NCBI GenBank assembly: GCA_934747335.1
Contig: CAKVGS010000008.1
Location: 1-64,000, forward strand
Length of the DNA stretch: 64,000 bases
Direction: 5' to 3'
DNA from: an uncultured Candidatus Melainabacteria bacterium
GTDB taxonomy: Bacteria > Cyanobacteriota > Vampirovibrionia > Gastranaerophilales > Gastranaerophilaceae
The position numbers were made by a program, and so were the translations under genes. Shown here in pieces: positions 33,281-41,027 of the stretch (the stretch's first letter is position 1; each line of letters begins with the position of its first letter). The notes below the pieces were generated by a model. That model ran no database searches. It was not told the origin of the DNA and was given only the letters and a program-made list of their open reading frames with translations.

Positions 33281-33686
33281 TTTGGATAAACTCCATAAAA
33301 TCTTTTTTTAGATTATTTTTATAGCTAAATTGATTAAATTTTTCCAATATTGAAACAACATCGTCATCAATAACATGCTCAATTTTGCAAGCATTATCCG
33401 AAGCCTTTTCAAATTCAATATTTAAAGCCTTATTAAAGAAATTTAAAAGAATTTGATGTTTTTTTATAACTCTTTTTGCTTCAATTTCGCCTTTTTCGGT
33501 AACAATAATACCTTTTCTACCTTCATATATAACCAATCCTAATTCACATAACCTAATCAAAGCTTCTGAAACACTTGCTCTTGATATGTTAAACTTCTTA
33601 GCTATATCAATTGCTTTGAGCTCTTTGCCATTAGAAAGTGAAGTATAAATGTATTCAATATAATCTTCTAAACTTTTTGTAATCAC
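33270..33686 (-). CDS. DtxR/MntR-family metal-dependent repressor
   Basis: 138 residues, starting at GTG (33686) with AAGGAGAA 8 nt upstream. An N-terminal winged helix (SLEDYIEYIYTSLSNGKELKAIDIAKKFNISRASVSEAL) and a dimerisation/metal domain with KKHQILLNFF, ACKIEHVIDDDVV match MntR/IdeR-type regulators without the SH3-like C-terminal domain. The promoter carries two operator-like sequences, so autoregulation is likely. It is translationally coupled with the membrane protein that follows. A second, Cys-rich DtxR protein is at 13.0 kb. Confidence 0.88.
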   Translation of the reverse strand: MITKSLEDYIEYIYTSLSNGKELKAIDIAKKFNISRASVSEALIRLCELGLVIYEGRKGIIVTEKGEIEAKRVIKKHQILLNFFNKALNIEFEKASDNACKIEHVIDDDVVSILEKFNQFSYKNNLKKDFMEFIQNDK

Positions 33687-33687
33687 T

Positions 33688-33745
33688 TGTTAGGTTCTCC
33701 TTACATTCCTCTTAATAATGTAAGGCAAGCCTAACATAAAGTCAA
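33688..33745 (-). promoter_or_regulatory. Promoter and paired DtxR-type operators
   Basis: On the minus strand TTGACT-N17-TACATT (33745 to 33717). The spacer contains TGTTAGGCTTGCCTTACA, close to the DtxR-type TTAGG..GCCTAA half-site arrangement. A second copy in the opposite orientation, TGTTAGGTTCTCCTTACA (33688-33705, 15 of 18 bases shared), overlaps the ribosome site and start region. Repressor on both would block polymerase and translation-region clearance. Confidence 0.75.
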
Positions 33746-33881
33746 GCATTTTTTCTTGGTTAATCGATTGAACACGACCTTGTTTTGATTTTGAAAGCGG
33801 GGAAATTTTGAAAGTAACAAATTGTAAAAATTTGACAATTTTTCAAGCTTTCTTGTCTTTATATAATTAAGAAGGTAGTAA

Positions 33882-34130
33882 ATGGACGCAATTAATTCAA
33901 ATTACGAAACGCAACAATATTCATCTCTTAAAAATGGCATAATAGGGACATTGGGTGTTGCTGCGGGCTGGGAAGGACAAACTTTTATTACTCAAAAAGC
34001 TAAATATCCTTTAAAAAAATATGTTAAAATTGCAAAATTTTTTGTCGTGTTCAATGAAAATGTTGAACACGACCTACAACTTTTTTATCATTTAAACCTT
34101 CTTCGATATCTCGATTTAATCTATCAATAA
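33882..34130 (+). pseudogene. Probable truncated gene ending in a hairpin repeat
   Basis: An 82-codon frame starting MDAINSNYETQQYSSLKNGI with GAAGG upstream. About 54 residues look gene-like, with a Gly-rich hydrophobic part (GIIGTLGVAAGW). From 34044 the frame runs through a GTCGTGTT hairpin repeat and then antisense to the ParD gene, so the C-terminal ~28 residues are not native. It is best read as a gene cut by the repeat. Function unknown. Confidence 0.5.
34044..34073. repeat. GTCGTGTT-family hairpin at the junction of two truncated genes
   Basis: GTCGTGTTCAA / TTGAACACGAC, an 11-bp perfect stem with an 8-base loop. It forms the 3' end of both the plus-strand remnant and the minus-strand ParD. 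Confidence 0.8.
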
Positions 34131-34269
34131 TATCTTGCGAAATAGGAGTTTCTTTAGAAATTAGTAATCTCAAAGCTTCTCTGACAACTTCACTAACAGA
34201 ATTATATAAACCAGTTGCAACCTTATCATTTACAAATTGTTCTAATGCCGGTGTTAAAGATATATTCAT
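34051..34269 (-). CDS. ParD-like antitoxin, orphan and 3'-truncated
   Basis: 72 residues. MNISLTPALEQFVNDKVATG then LYNSVSEVVREALRLL is the classic ParD ribbon-helix-helix N-terminus, followed by IDRLNRDIEEGLN of the toxin-binding helix. The last residues (VVGRVQHFH) come from the GTCGTGTT repeat, so the normal C-terminal toxin-binding tail is lost. No ParE gene follows. DNA binding could remain while toxin binding is likely impaired. Confidence 0.8.
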   Translation of the reverse strand: MNISLTPALEQFVNDKVATGLYNSVSEVVREALRLLISKETPISQDIIDRLNRDIEEGLNDKKVVGRVQHFH

Positions 34270-34297
34270 ATTTACATCTCTGTTAACAAACTATGTC

Positions 34298-34316
34298 TAT
34301 AACAAACATTGTTATA
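34298..34316 (-). promoter_or_regulatory. Candidate ParD operator
   Basis: TATAACA and TGTTATA separated by five bases, about 30 bp upstream of the ParD start. An inverted repeat here is what ribbon-helix-helix autorepressors usually bind. Confidence 0.5.
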
Positions 34317-34355
34317 ATATTCAATTAGCCTTTACGTACTTGCTGTATTAAAAAA

Positions 34356-34382
34356 GGTGGGTACCGCTTACGCTTTTCCCAC
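34356..34382. repeat. GTGGGAAAAGCGTAAGCGG-type hairpin repeat
   Basis: GGTGGG ... CCCAC around CGCTTACGC. The reverse complement matches 49122-49149 almost exactly, so this is another interspersed family. Confidence 0.7.
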
Positions 34383-34390
34383 TCTATTTT

Positions 34391-35389
34391 CTAATAGAAC
34401 TCACATCTTGGAGCTTGATAATTGATTAGTTTATCATCGACAAAGCTTTTAAATTCGTCAACCAACCAATTAACTTCTTCTTTTGGTTTGTGTAATTTTG
34501 CATCTATCAGTTCGTTAAATAATTTATCTTGAGTTTCTTTTAATAAATCTCTATCAGGGAAATTGTTAAACGCATCATCCATAAAACCGCGATGGTAGAA
34601 ATTTTTATCTAAAACATCTAAGTTCAAATCCTTTGGATTGCAATCTTTAAGTCTTTCTGCATACGCATTGCAAAGTTTTCCAAAAATTTTTGGTGCAAAT
34701 TCTGTTGAATCGACATCTAAAGCACTATAAATATAAGCAATCGGATTATATTCTATATCATTAAATTTTGGACTAAAATCAATTGCGGTCATTTCCTGTA
34801 TCATAGGGTCAACTAAAAGGTTTTCGCCTTTTCTATCAAAAAAAATGCCCTTGGTTTGGTTTTTTTCAATTTGTTTGATAATATTAACAAATGCTTCTTC
34901 AGAAAAATTATCAGCAATCAGAGCTAAAAGAGATTCTTTTACTTGAATACCTCTTGGGGTATCGGAGTTATGCATGATTTTCATCGGAATTCCTGAAATG
35001 TAGCGTAATAGTGTAATGCCATCAGCGAGTTTTGCAATCACAAAGTTTGCTTTGTCATAATCGTTGAGATTGTAGTCAAGTTTTAACTTTTTTAAATCAG
35101 TTTTTGCGTCTTTTTCAACTCTAATACAATATTCTCTCGGGTATTTTTCCATTTTGTATACAACAGCTTCTTGACCGTGTCCAACAGGTATTTTATCTAA
35201 GAGTGTAGATTTACAAATTTCTATAATTTCTTTGTTCGTCAAATCCATTAAATCTTTTGGTTTTGGGACTTTACTTTTAAAAGATACCGTATCCTGTTTT
35301 AATGGTGCAATATTAGGGAAAGATACACGAGAATTTATTTGATTATTGTTTGTGTATGTTCTGTTTATAGGGTTAAAATTAATATTCAT
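34391..35389 (-). CDS. Kinase-like protein with leader-type N-terminus
   Basis: 332 residues. The leader runs from MNINFNPINRTYTNNNQ to TVSFKSK (about 35-41). After it, IPVGHGQEAVVYKME...YCIRVEK looks like a kinase glycine loop and ATP-binding Lys. GIFFDRKGENLLVD (about 180) resembles the catalytic loop D..K..N, and MTAIDFSPK resembles the DFG metal site. I infer a small atypical protein or metabolite kinase, perhaps exported through the leader. Three motifs in the right order and spacing support this, but overall similarity is low and the call could be wrong. Confidence 0.55.
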   Translation of the reverse strand: MNINFNPINRTYTNNNQINSRVSFPNIAPLKQDTVSFKSKVPKPKDLMDLTNKEIIEICKSTLLDKIPVGHGQEAVVYKMEKYPREYCIRVEKDAKTDLKKLKLDYNLNDYDKANFVIAKLADGITLLRYISGIPMKIMHNSDTPRGIQVKESLLALIADNFSEEAFVNIIKQIEKNQTKGIFFDRKGENLLVDPMIQEMTAIDFSPKFNDIEYNPIAYIYSALDVDSTEFAPKIFGKLCNAYAERLKDCNPKDLNLDVLDKNFYHRGFMDDAFNNFPDRDLLKETQDKLFNELIDAKLHKPKEEVNWLVDEFKSFVDDKLINYQAPRCEFY

Positions 35390-35617
35390 AATGTATGTAT
35401 AAAAACCGAAGGAAATAAAATTTGCTAAAATGTAACAAAAAATTTACATTTTTTTTATATAGCTAAAATTACTTCAAAATATTTAAATTTTATTTTACGA
35501 AAAGTTACAGTTTTAAATTCTTTTGATTAAATTTCTCGTAATAAATTTTCTCTTGTGATACACTCAAAGTATATGAATACCGACAATATTTTGTAAGGCA
35601 AGAAAAGGATTTAATTT

Positions 35618-37387
35618 ATGGATATATTCTCATTATTCACACTATGTGGGGGGCTGGCGTTCTTCCTATATGGTATTACTATTATGTCTTCGGGCTTAGA
35701 AAAAATCGCCGGCGGACGATTAGAGAGAATTTTAAAGAAAATGACTTCTAATCCGTTAAAAAGTTTAGTATTTGGTGCCGGTGTTACAGCGGCAATACAA
35801 TCTTCATCAGCTGTAACCGTTATGCTTGTTGGTTTAGTTAACTCAGGAATAATGAAATTATCACAGGCTATCGGCGTGATTATGGGTTCTAATATTGGTA
35901 CAACAATAACTGCATGGATTTTGAGCTTATCAGGAATTGAAAGCTCAAATTTTTTTGTTAGACTTTTAAAACCTGAATCATTCTCACCAATAATGGCATT
36001 GGTTGGTATTATTTTTATAATGGCATCAAAAAGTAACAGACGTAAAAGCGTTGGTGCTGTGCTTGTTGGGTTTGCAATTTTGATGTTCGGTATGGAAGTT
36101 ATGACAGATGCAATGTCTCCACTCGCTGACATGCCTCAATTTACGCATATATTAACAGCATTTACAAATCCTATTTTAGGGGTTGTAGTCGGCACTGTTG
36201 TTACAGCCGTTATACAAAGTTCAGCTGCGTCTATCGGTATTTTGCAAGCCTTATCAATGGTTGGTGGCATGACTTATGCAATGGCTATTCCAATAATTAT
36301 GGGACAAAATATTGGTACTTGTGTTTCTGCAATGCTTTCCAGTATTGGTGTTAACACAAATGCAAAAAGAGTTGCAGCTGTTCACGTATTATTTAACGTA
36401 ATTGGTGTTATTGTTTGTTTATCTGTTTTTGAATTCGGATATATTCTTTTCCACTTCAAATTTGCGACGAATAACATTTCGCCATTTGGAATTGCAATTG
36501 TTCACTCAATTTTCAACATTGTTACAACAATATTATTATTCCCATTCACTAAGTTGCTTGAAAAAATGGCAATGAGATTAGTGCCTGACAAAAAACAATC
36601 AAGCAAAAATGTTTTATTGGACGAAAGACTTTTACTTGCACCGACATTTGCAATTGCAGAATGTTACAGACAAACAATTAAAATGGCTGAACTTGTAGAA
36701 TACAATTTTATAAACTCAACGAAAATGCTTAAAAGCTTCCACGCTAAAAAAGCAGACCAAATTAGAGGAAATGAAATTAAAATTGATACTTATGAAGACA
36801 AATTAGATGCTTTCTTGTTAAAACTTTCAAACAAAGAGTTAACTGAAGAAGACAGCAACAGAATTTCTCAGCTATTATTAGTAATTGGTGACTATGAAAG
36901 AATAGGCGACCACGCTGCTTACATATTAAAAATTGCAGAAACGATGAAAAATGATGACAAACGTCTTTCGCCTGATGCAGTAGAAGAACTTAAGGTTATT
37001 GTAAAAGCTGTTTCAGAAATTTTTGCCATGACATTAGAAGCATTCAGAACTGATAATATTACTCTTGCTCAAGAAGTCGAACCTCTTGAGGCTGTTATTA
37101 AGAAGATTATAAGGAAAGTTAAAAACCGTCATATCCAAAGGCTTAAAGACGGTAATTGTACTGCAGAATTGAGCTTTATGTTCTCAGATTTATTAAACGA
37201 CTTCAGAAGAGTTGCTGCACACTGCGGAAACATTGCAACAAGCGTAATGCAACTTCAAGATACATCTCTTGATAAACACGAATACAATCACAGAAATAAA
37301 GGTGAAGATATTCAGTTTGTAAGCCGTTACGAGGATTACAAATCAAGATATTCTGTATCTAAAAAAACATCCGTTGAGCAAGTTTAA
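35618..37387 (+). CDS. Na+/phosphate cotransporter (NptA/YjbB type) with PhoU-like tail
   Basis: 589 residues. Two repeats of the Na/Pi family carry the QSSSA motif: AAIQSSSAVTVMLVGLVNSG (about 53-72) and the later AVIQSSAASIGILQAL. About eight membrane helices are present. A C-terminal helical PhoU-like domain (about 340-550) follows. These proteins take up, or in YjbB release, phosphate with sodium, and the PhoU-like part may regulate flux. AAGGATT precedes the ATG. It is transcribed alone; gatC follows 57 bp later. Confidence 0.93.
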   Translation: MDIFSLFTLCGGLAFFLYGITIMSSGLEKIAGGRLERILKKMTSNPLKSLVFGAGVTAAIQSSSAVTVMLVGLVNSGIMKLSQAIGVIMGSNIGTTITAWILSLSGIESSNFFVRLLKPESFSPIMALVGIIFIMASKSNRRKSVGAVLVGFAILMFGMEVMTDAMSPLADMPQFTHILTAFTNPILGVVVGTVVTAVIQSSAASIGILQALSMVGGMTYAMAIPIIMGQNIGTCVSAMLSSIGVNTNAKRVAAVHVLFNVIGVIVCLSVFEFGYILFHFKFATNNISPFGIAIVHSIFNIVTTILLFPFTKLLEKMAMRLVPDKKQSSKNVLLDERLLLAPTFAIAECYRQTIKMAELVEYNFINSTKMLKSFHAKKADQIRGNEIKIDTYEDKLDAFLLKLSNKELTEEDSNRISQLLLVIGDYERIGDHAAYILKIAETMKNDDKRLSPDAVEELKVIVKAVSEIFAMTLEAFRTDNITLAQEVEPLEAVIKKIIRKVKNRHIQRLKDGNCTAELSFMFSDLLNDFRRVAAHCGNIATSVMQLQDTSLDKHEYNHRNKGEDIQFVSRYEDYKSRYSVSKKTSVEQV

Positions 37388-37444
37388 TTAAATTACAAAA
37401 TTTTAATTTTCATGCTATGATATAAAAATATTGGAGTGAAAAAC

Positions 37445-37726
37445 ATGATTACAATAAAAGATGTAGAACACGTAGCAAAATTAGCACGTTTAGAGCTAAC
37501 AGAAGAAGAAAAAGAAAAATTTACTAAGCAATTGGGCGATGTTTTAAAACATGTTGATGCAATGAATGAGGTTGATACTTCTGACGTTGAGCCAATGGCG
37601 CACGCAATTGATTTTGTAAACGTAATGAGAGAAGACAAAGTTTATTACGAACAAACAAAAGAAGAACTGATGAAGAATGCACCGGACGAAGAGAACGGAT
37701 TCTTTAGAGTTCCAAAAATTAATTAG
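37445..37726 (+). CDS. gatC: Asp-tRNA(Asn)/Glu-tRNA(Gln) amidotransferase subunit C
   Basis: 93 residues from the ATG at 37445 (GGAG 8 nt upstream); a GTG at 37436 would overlap the ribosome site. ITIKDVEHVAKLARLELTEE at the N-terminus, DVEPMAHAIDFVNVMREDKV and a FFRVPKI end are the GatC pattern. The protein wraps GatA and GatB in the complex that converts Glu-tRNA(Gln) or Asp-tRNA(Asn) to the amidated forms. gatA and gatB are not adjacent, which is common. Confidence 0.95.
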   Translation: MITIKDVEHVAKLARLELTEEEKEKFTKQLGDVLKHVDAMNEVDTSDVEPMAHAIDFVNVMREDKVYYEQTKEELMKNAPDEENGFFRVPKIN

Positions 37727-37730
37727 TTAA

Positions 37731-37760
37731 AAAAAAGAGGGGTAACTGCCCCTCTTTTTT
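37731..37760 (+). terminator. Terminator of gatC
   Basis: AAAAAAGAGGGG, loop TAACTG, CCCCTCTTTTTT, five bases after the gatC stop. Confidence 0.92.
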
Positions 37761-37782
37761 ATATTTATTATTGGCGGGTGGA

Positions 37783-37816
37783 CACCTCACCCCAACACTC
37801 TCCTCAAGGAGAGGGA
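37783..37816. repeat. CCCTCTCC-family repeat relic
   Basis: CACCTCACCCCAACACTCTCCTC then AAGGAGAGGGA: a single arm of the element seen complete at 22737-22868. It precedes the pyrG ribosome site. Confidence 0.7.
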
Positions 37817-37842
37817 GTTATAATATTAAGGAGTTTTCAACT

Positions 37843-39453
37843 ATGACAAAATATATTTTTATAACAGGCGGTGTTGTTAGTTCTCTAGGTAAGGGGATTA
37901 TCGGTGCGTCTTTGGGTAAACTGCTACGTGCAAGAGGTTTTTCTGTTGCCATTCAAAAGTTTGACCCGTATATAAACGTAGACCCCGGAACAATGAGCCC
38001 GTTTCAACATGGTGAAGTTTTTGTTACTGATGACGGCGCAGAAACAGATTTGGATTTGGGGCACTATGAAAGATTTATTGATACTAATTTTTCACAATTA
38101 AGCAACGTAACTTCCGGTAGCGTTTATCAAACAGTTATCCAAAAAGAACGTCGCGGAGATTATTTAGGTGCTACCGTTCAAGTAATTCCGCATATTACAA
38201 ATGAAATTAAATCAAGATTAGTAAAAGCGCAAAAATTCTTCAAACCTGATTTTCAGATTATTGAAATTGGCGGTACAATCGGCGATATCGAAAGCTTACC
38301 GTTTATTGAATCTATAAGACAATTTAAATCAGAGGCCGGTATCGGAAATGCAATTAATATTCATTGTACATTGCTTCCATATCTTCCGACGTCGGGTGAA
38401 TTGAAAACAAAACCTTCTCAACACAGTGTTAATCTTTTGAGAAGCTATGGTTTACAGCCTGAAATTCTTGTTTGCAGAACTTCTAAACCAATTCCTAAAA
38501 CAGAAAAAGATAAATTGGCTTTATTCTGCTCTGTTGCAAAAGAAGCGGTTATTGAATGTCGCGATATGAAGAGTATTTATGAAGTTCCTCTTGCCTTAGA
38601 AGATCAAAACTTTGCAGATGTTGTGCTTAAACTTCTTCAAGTTCCTACAAAAGCCGCAGATTTAACAAGATGGAGAGAATTAGTTAATAAAATTAATCAT
38701 CCGCAAGGCAGTATTAAAATCGCGATTGCAGGGAAATATACAAAACTTTCTGATGCGTATATTTCTGTTGTTGAATCAATTAAACACGCAGGTTACGCTG
38801 ATGATGTTAAAACCGAAATCAAATGGATTAATTCAGAAGACTGCGTAGATGCAAAAACTTGCCAAGAACTAATGAAAGATGTTGATGGCGTGATTGTTCC
38901 CGGTGGCTTTGGTATTAGAGGAATTGAAGGTAAATTGAACGTAATTAAATATGCTCGAGAAAACAATGTTCCGTTCTTGGGAATTTGTCTTGGTATGCAA
39001 TGCGCAGTAATTGAATATGCAAGAAATGTTGCCGGCTTGAAGGGGGCAAATTCTACCGAGTTTGATGAAAATGCTCCGATACCTGTAATTGATTTGATGT
39101 TGGAACAAAAGAACGTTAAAGGTTATGGCGGTACAATGAGATTGGGTGCTTATGATTGTCACCTTAAAAAAGGAACTAAAGCACATGAAGTTTATGGCGC
39201 AAATAAGATTTCCGAACGTCATAGACACAGATATGAAGTTAATACCGAATATATTGAAGATTTGAAAAAAGCAGGTTTGGTATTCTCCGGCATGTCACCT
39301 GACGGAATGTTATCAGAAATCGTTGAATTGCCAAGTCTTGATTGGTTTGTGGCTTGTCAATTCCATCCTGAATTTAAATCTCGTCCTGAAAGACCACATC
39401 CTTTGTTTAAAGGTTTAATAGACGCAGTTGTAAAACAAAAAATGGAAAGATAG
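37843..39453 (+). CDS. pyrG: CTP synthase
   Basis: 536 residues from the ATG at 37843 (AAGGAG at 37828); an upstream in-frame ATG would translate the repeat. The N-terminal synthetase domain starts KYIFITGGVVSSLGKGI, with the FDPYINVDPGTMSPFQHGEVFVT-type substrate region. The C-terminal glutaminase has PGGFGIRG, the nucleophile Cys in LGICLGMQ, and HRHRYEVN plus QFHPEF for the triad. It makes CTP from UTP, ATP and glutamine. It is convergent with pyk across a shared hairpin. Confidence 0.97.
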   Translation: MTKYIFITGGVVSSLGKGIIGASLGKLLRARGFSVAIQKFDPYINVDPGTMSPFQHGEVFVTDDGAETDLDLGHYERFIDTNFSQLSNVTSGSVYQTVIQKERRGDYLGATVQVIPHITNEIKSRLVKAQKFFKPDFQIIEIGGTIGDIESLPFIESIRQFKSEAGIGNAINIHCTLLPYLPTSGELKTKPSQHSVNLLRSYGLQPEILVCRTSKPIPKTEKDKLALFCSVAKEAVIECRDMKSIYEVPLALEDQNFADVVLKLLQVPTKAADLTRWRELVNKINHPQGSIKIAIAGKYTKLSDAYISVVESIKHAGYADDVKTEIKWINSEDCVDAKTCQELMKDVDGVIVPGGFGIRGIEGKLNVIKYARENNVPFLGICLGMQCAVIEYARNVAGLKGANSTEFDENAPIPVIDLMLEQKNVKGYGGTMRLGAYDCHLKKGTKAHEVYGANKISERHRHRYEVNTEYIEDLKKAGLVFSGMSPDGMLSEIVELPSLDWFVACQFHPEFKSRPERPHPLFKGLIDAVVKQKMER

Positions 39454-39470
39454 CTAATGCTATCTTTCCA
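39443..39470. terminator. Hairpin overlapping both pyrG and pyk stop codons
   Basis: TGGAAAGATAGC, loop TAAT, GCTATCTTTCCA: a perfect 12-bp stem that includes the last codons and stops of both convergent genes. It lacks a long T-run, so termination may be partial on both sides. Confidence 0.6.
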
Positions 39471-40911
39471 TTGGTGCACCAATTCTATGAACCCTTATGA
39501 AATTGGTTCTTCCTGTAATAAGTTTTGGAATTGAACCGATAATGATTATTCTTTCGCCTTTCTTGAAATCTGTTTTTGTTAAGATATAATCATCAATTTT
39601 TTCTAATAAATCAGAATCAAGAACGGTATCCCAATTTTTTAGGTCTGCATAAATATCCCAGTAAAGATTCAATCTTCTGCAAGTCGATTCCATATCGGAA
39701 ATTGCTAATATTGGAACGGAAGGTTTAAGTTTTGATAGTAATTTTGGAGTGTATCCGCTGTGAGTGAATGCCATAATTGCTTTAGCGTTCAAATCTTCTG
39801 CCATCTTAACCGCAGCATTAGAAATCGCTTGTGGCGATAGTTCATAATGCTCATTCATTGTCAAATCCAAATTAGAGAGCATGAAATTATCGCTTTCAAC
39901 ATTTGTTGCAATTTTGCGCATCATTTTTACTGCTTCAATCGGATATTTGCCCATAGCCGTTTCGCCGGAAAGCATAATTGCGTCCGTTCCGTCAAGAATA
40001 GCGTTCGCAACGTCACTTGCCTCTGCTCTTGTCGGAATGGGTTCTTCTATCATAGATTCAAGCATTTGAGTCGCAACAATACAAACTTTGCGTTCTTTTA
40101 TTGTTTCTTCAACAATGTATTTTTGAATCATAGGAACATCTTCAGGTGACATTTCAATACCCAAATCACCTCTTGCAACCATGATCCCATCCGTAACTTT
40201 TAAAATTTCTTCTAAGTTTTCGACAGCTTGCGGTTTTTCAATTTTTGCGATAACAGGAATATTACCACCAAAATTTTTAATATATCTTTTTGCTAATTCA
40301 ATATCTTTTGCTTCTCTTACAAAAGATAGGGCAATATAATCCGCATCATATTCAACTGCAAATCTGATGAATTCAACATCTCTATCGGTTACCGCGCTCA
40401 AACTTGCAGTTGCTCCAGGGATATTAATACCTTTTCTCGGACGGATTGTGTCGCCGTATAAAACTTTTGCATGAACTTTTTTGCCGTCTATTTTTAAAAC
40501 TTCAAGCCCGATTTTGCCATCATCAAGAAGAATTTTTTCACCGACTTTAACATCGCCTGCGATACCTTCATAATCAACCGGAATAATTTCTTGGTTGTTA
40601 ACATCGTTTGATGCTTCCAAAATAATTTCTTCACCAATATTGATGTTTCTTGGCGCAGGAATGTTTCCAACCCTGATTTTAGGGCCTTGAAGGTCAACTA
40701 AAATCGGAATGAACTTGCCTGTCTTTTTAGAAACTTCTCTTATGTATTTGATGTTTTGAGCGTGTCCTTCTTCACTGCCGTGAGAAGTATTTAATCGAAA
40801 CATTGTAGCGCCGGCTTTTACCAATTCTAAAATCATTTCATAACTTGAAGTAGCGGGGCCAAGCGTTGCAACAATTTTTGTGCGAGCCTGTTTAATTTTT
40901 TGTTTATCCAT
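39460..40911 (-). CDS. pyk: Pyruvate kinase
   Basis: 483 residues. It starts with ARTKIVATLGPATSSYE. The active-site signature lies in IPVIAKIEKPQAVENLEEIL and MVARGDLGIEMSPEDV, followed by ATQMLESMI and MLSGETAMGKYPIEAVKMM, and a C-terminal allosteric domain ends the protein. It makes pyruvate and ATP from PEP, feeding the pyruvate formate-lyase pathway seen at 28.8 kb. AGAGGTTA precedes the ATG. Monocistronic. Confidence 0.97.
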   Translation of the reverse strand: MDKQKIKQARTKIVATLGPATSSYEMILELVKAGATMFRLNTSHGSEEGHAQNIKYIREVSKKTGKFIPILVDLQGPKIRVGNIPAPRNINIGEEIILEASNDVNNQEIIPVDYEGIAGDVKVGEKILLDDGKIGLEVLKIDGKKVHAKVLYGDTIRPRKGINIPGATASLSAVTDRDVEFIRFAVEYDADYIALSFVREAKDIELAKRYIKNFGGNIPVIAKIEKPQAVENLEEILKVTDGIMVARGDLGIEMSPEDVPMIQKYIVEETIKERKVCIVATQMLESMIEEPIPTRAEASDVANAILDGTDAIMLSGETAMGKYPIEAVKMMRKIATNVESDNFMLSNLDLTMNEHYELSPQAISNAAVKMAEDLNAKAIMAFTHSGYTPKLLSKLKPSVPILAISDMESTCRRLNLYWDIYADLKNWDTVLDSDLLEKIDDYILTKTDFKKGERIIIIGSIPKLITGRTNFIRVHRIGAPMER

Positions 40912-40970
40912 TGTTAACCTCTCTTTTAAACTCTATATCAAGTTTTATTATACATGTAAAATTTTCAATA

Positions 40971-41006
40971 AAAAAGGTGGAAATTTTCTCAATTCCACCT
41001 TTTTTG
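40971..41006 (-). terminator. Terminator of malQ
   Basis: AAAAAAGGTGGAA and TTCCACCTTTTTT around an ATTTTCTCAA loop, 22 bp past the malQ stop on the minus strand. Confidence 0.9.
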
Positions 41007-41027
41007 TTATTTTTTATTTTTTGGTTA

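Noticed and set aside
37771..37842. Longer CTP synthase start
   Set aside because: The extra 24 codons translate a CCCTCTCC repeat and the gap sequence; AAGGAG and the KYIFITGG start fit the ATG at 37843.
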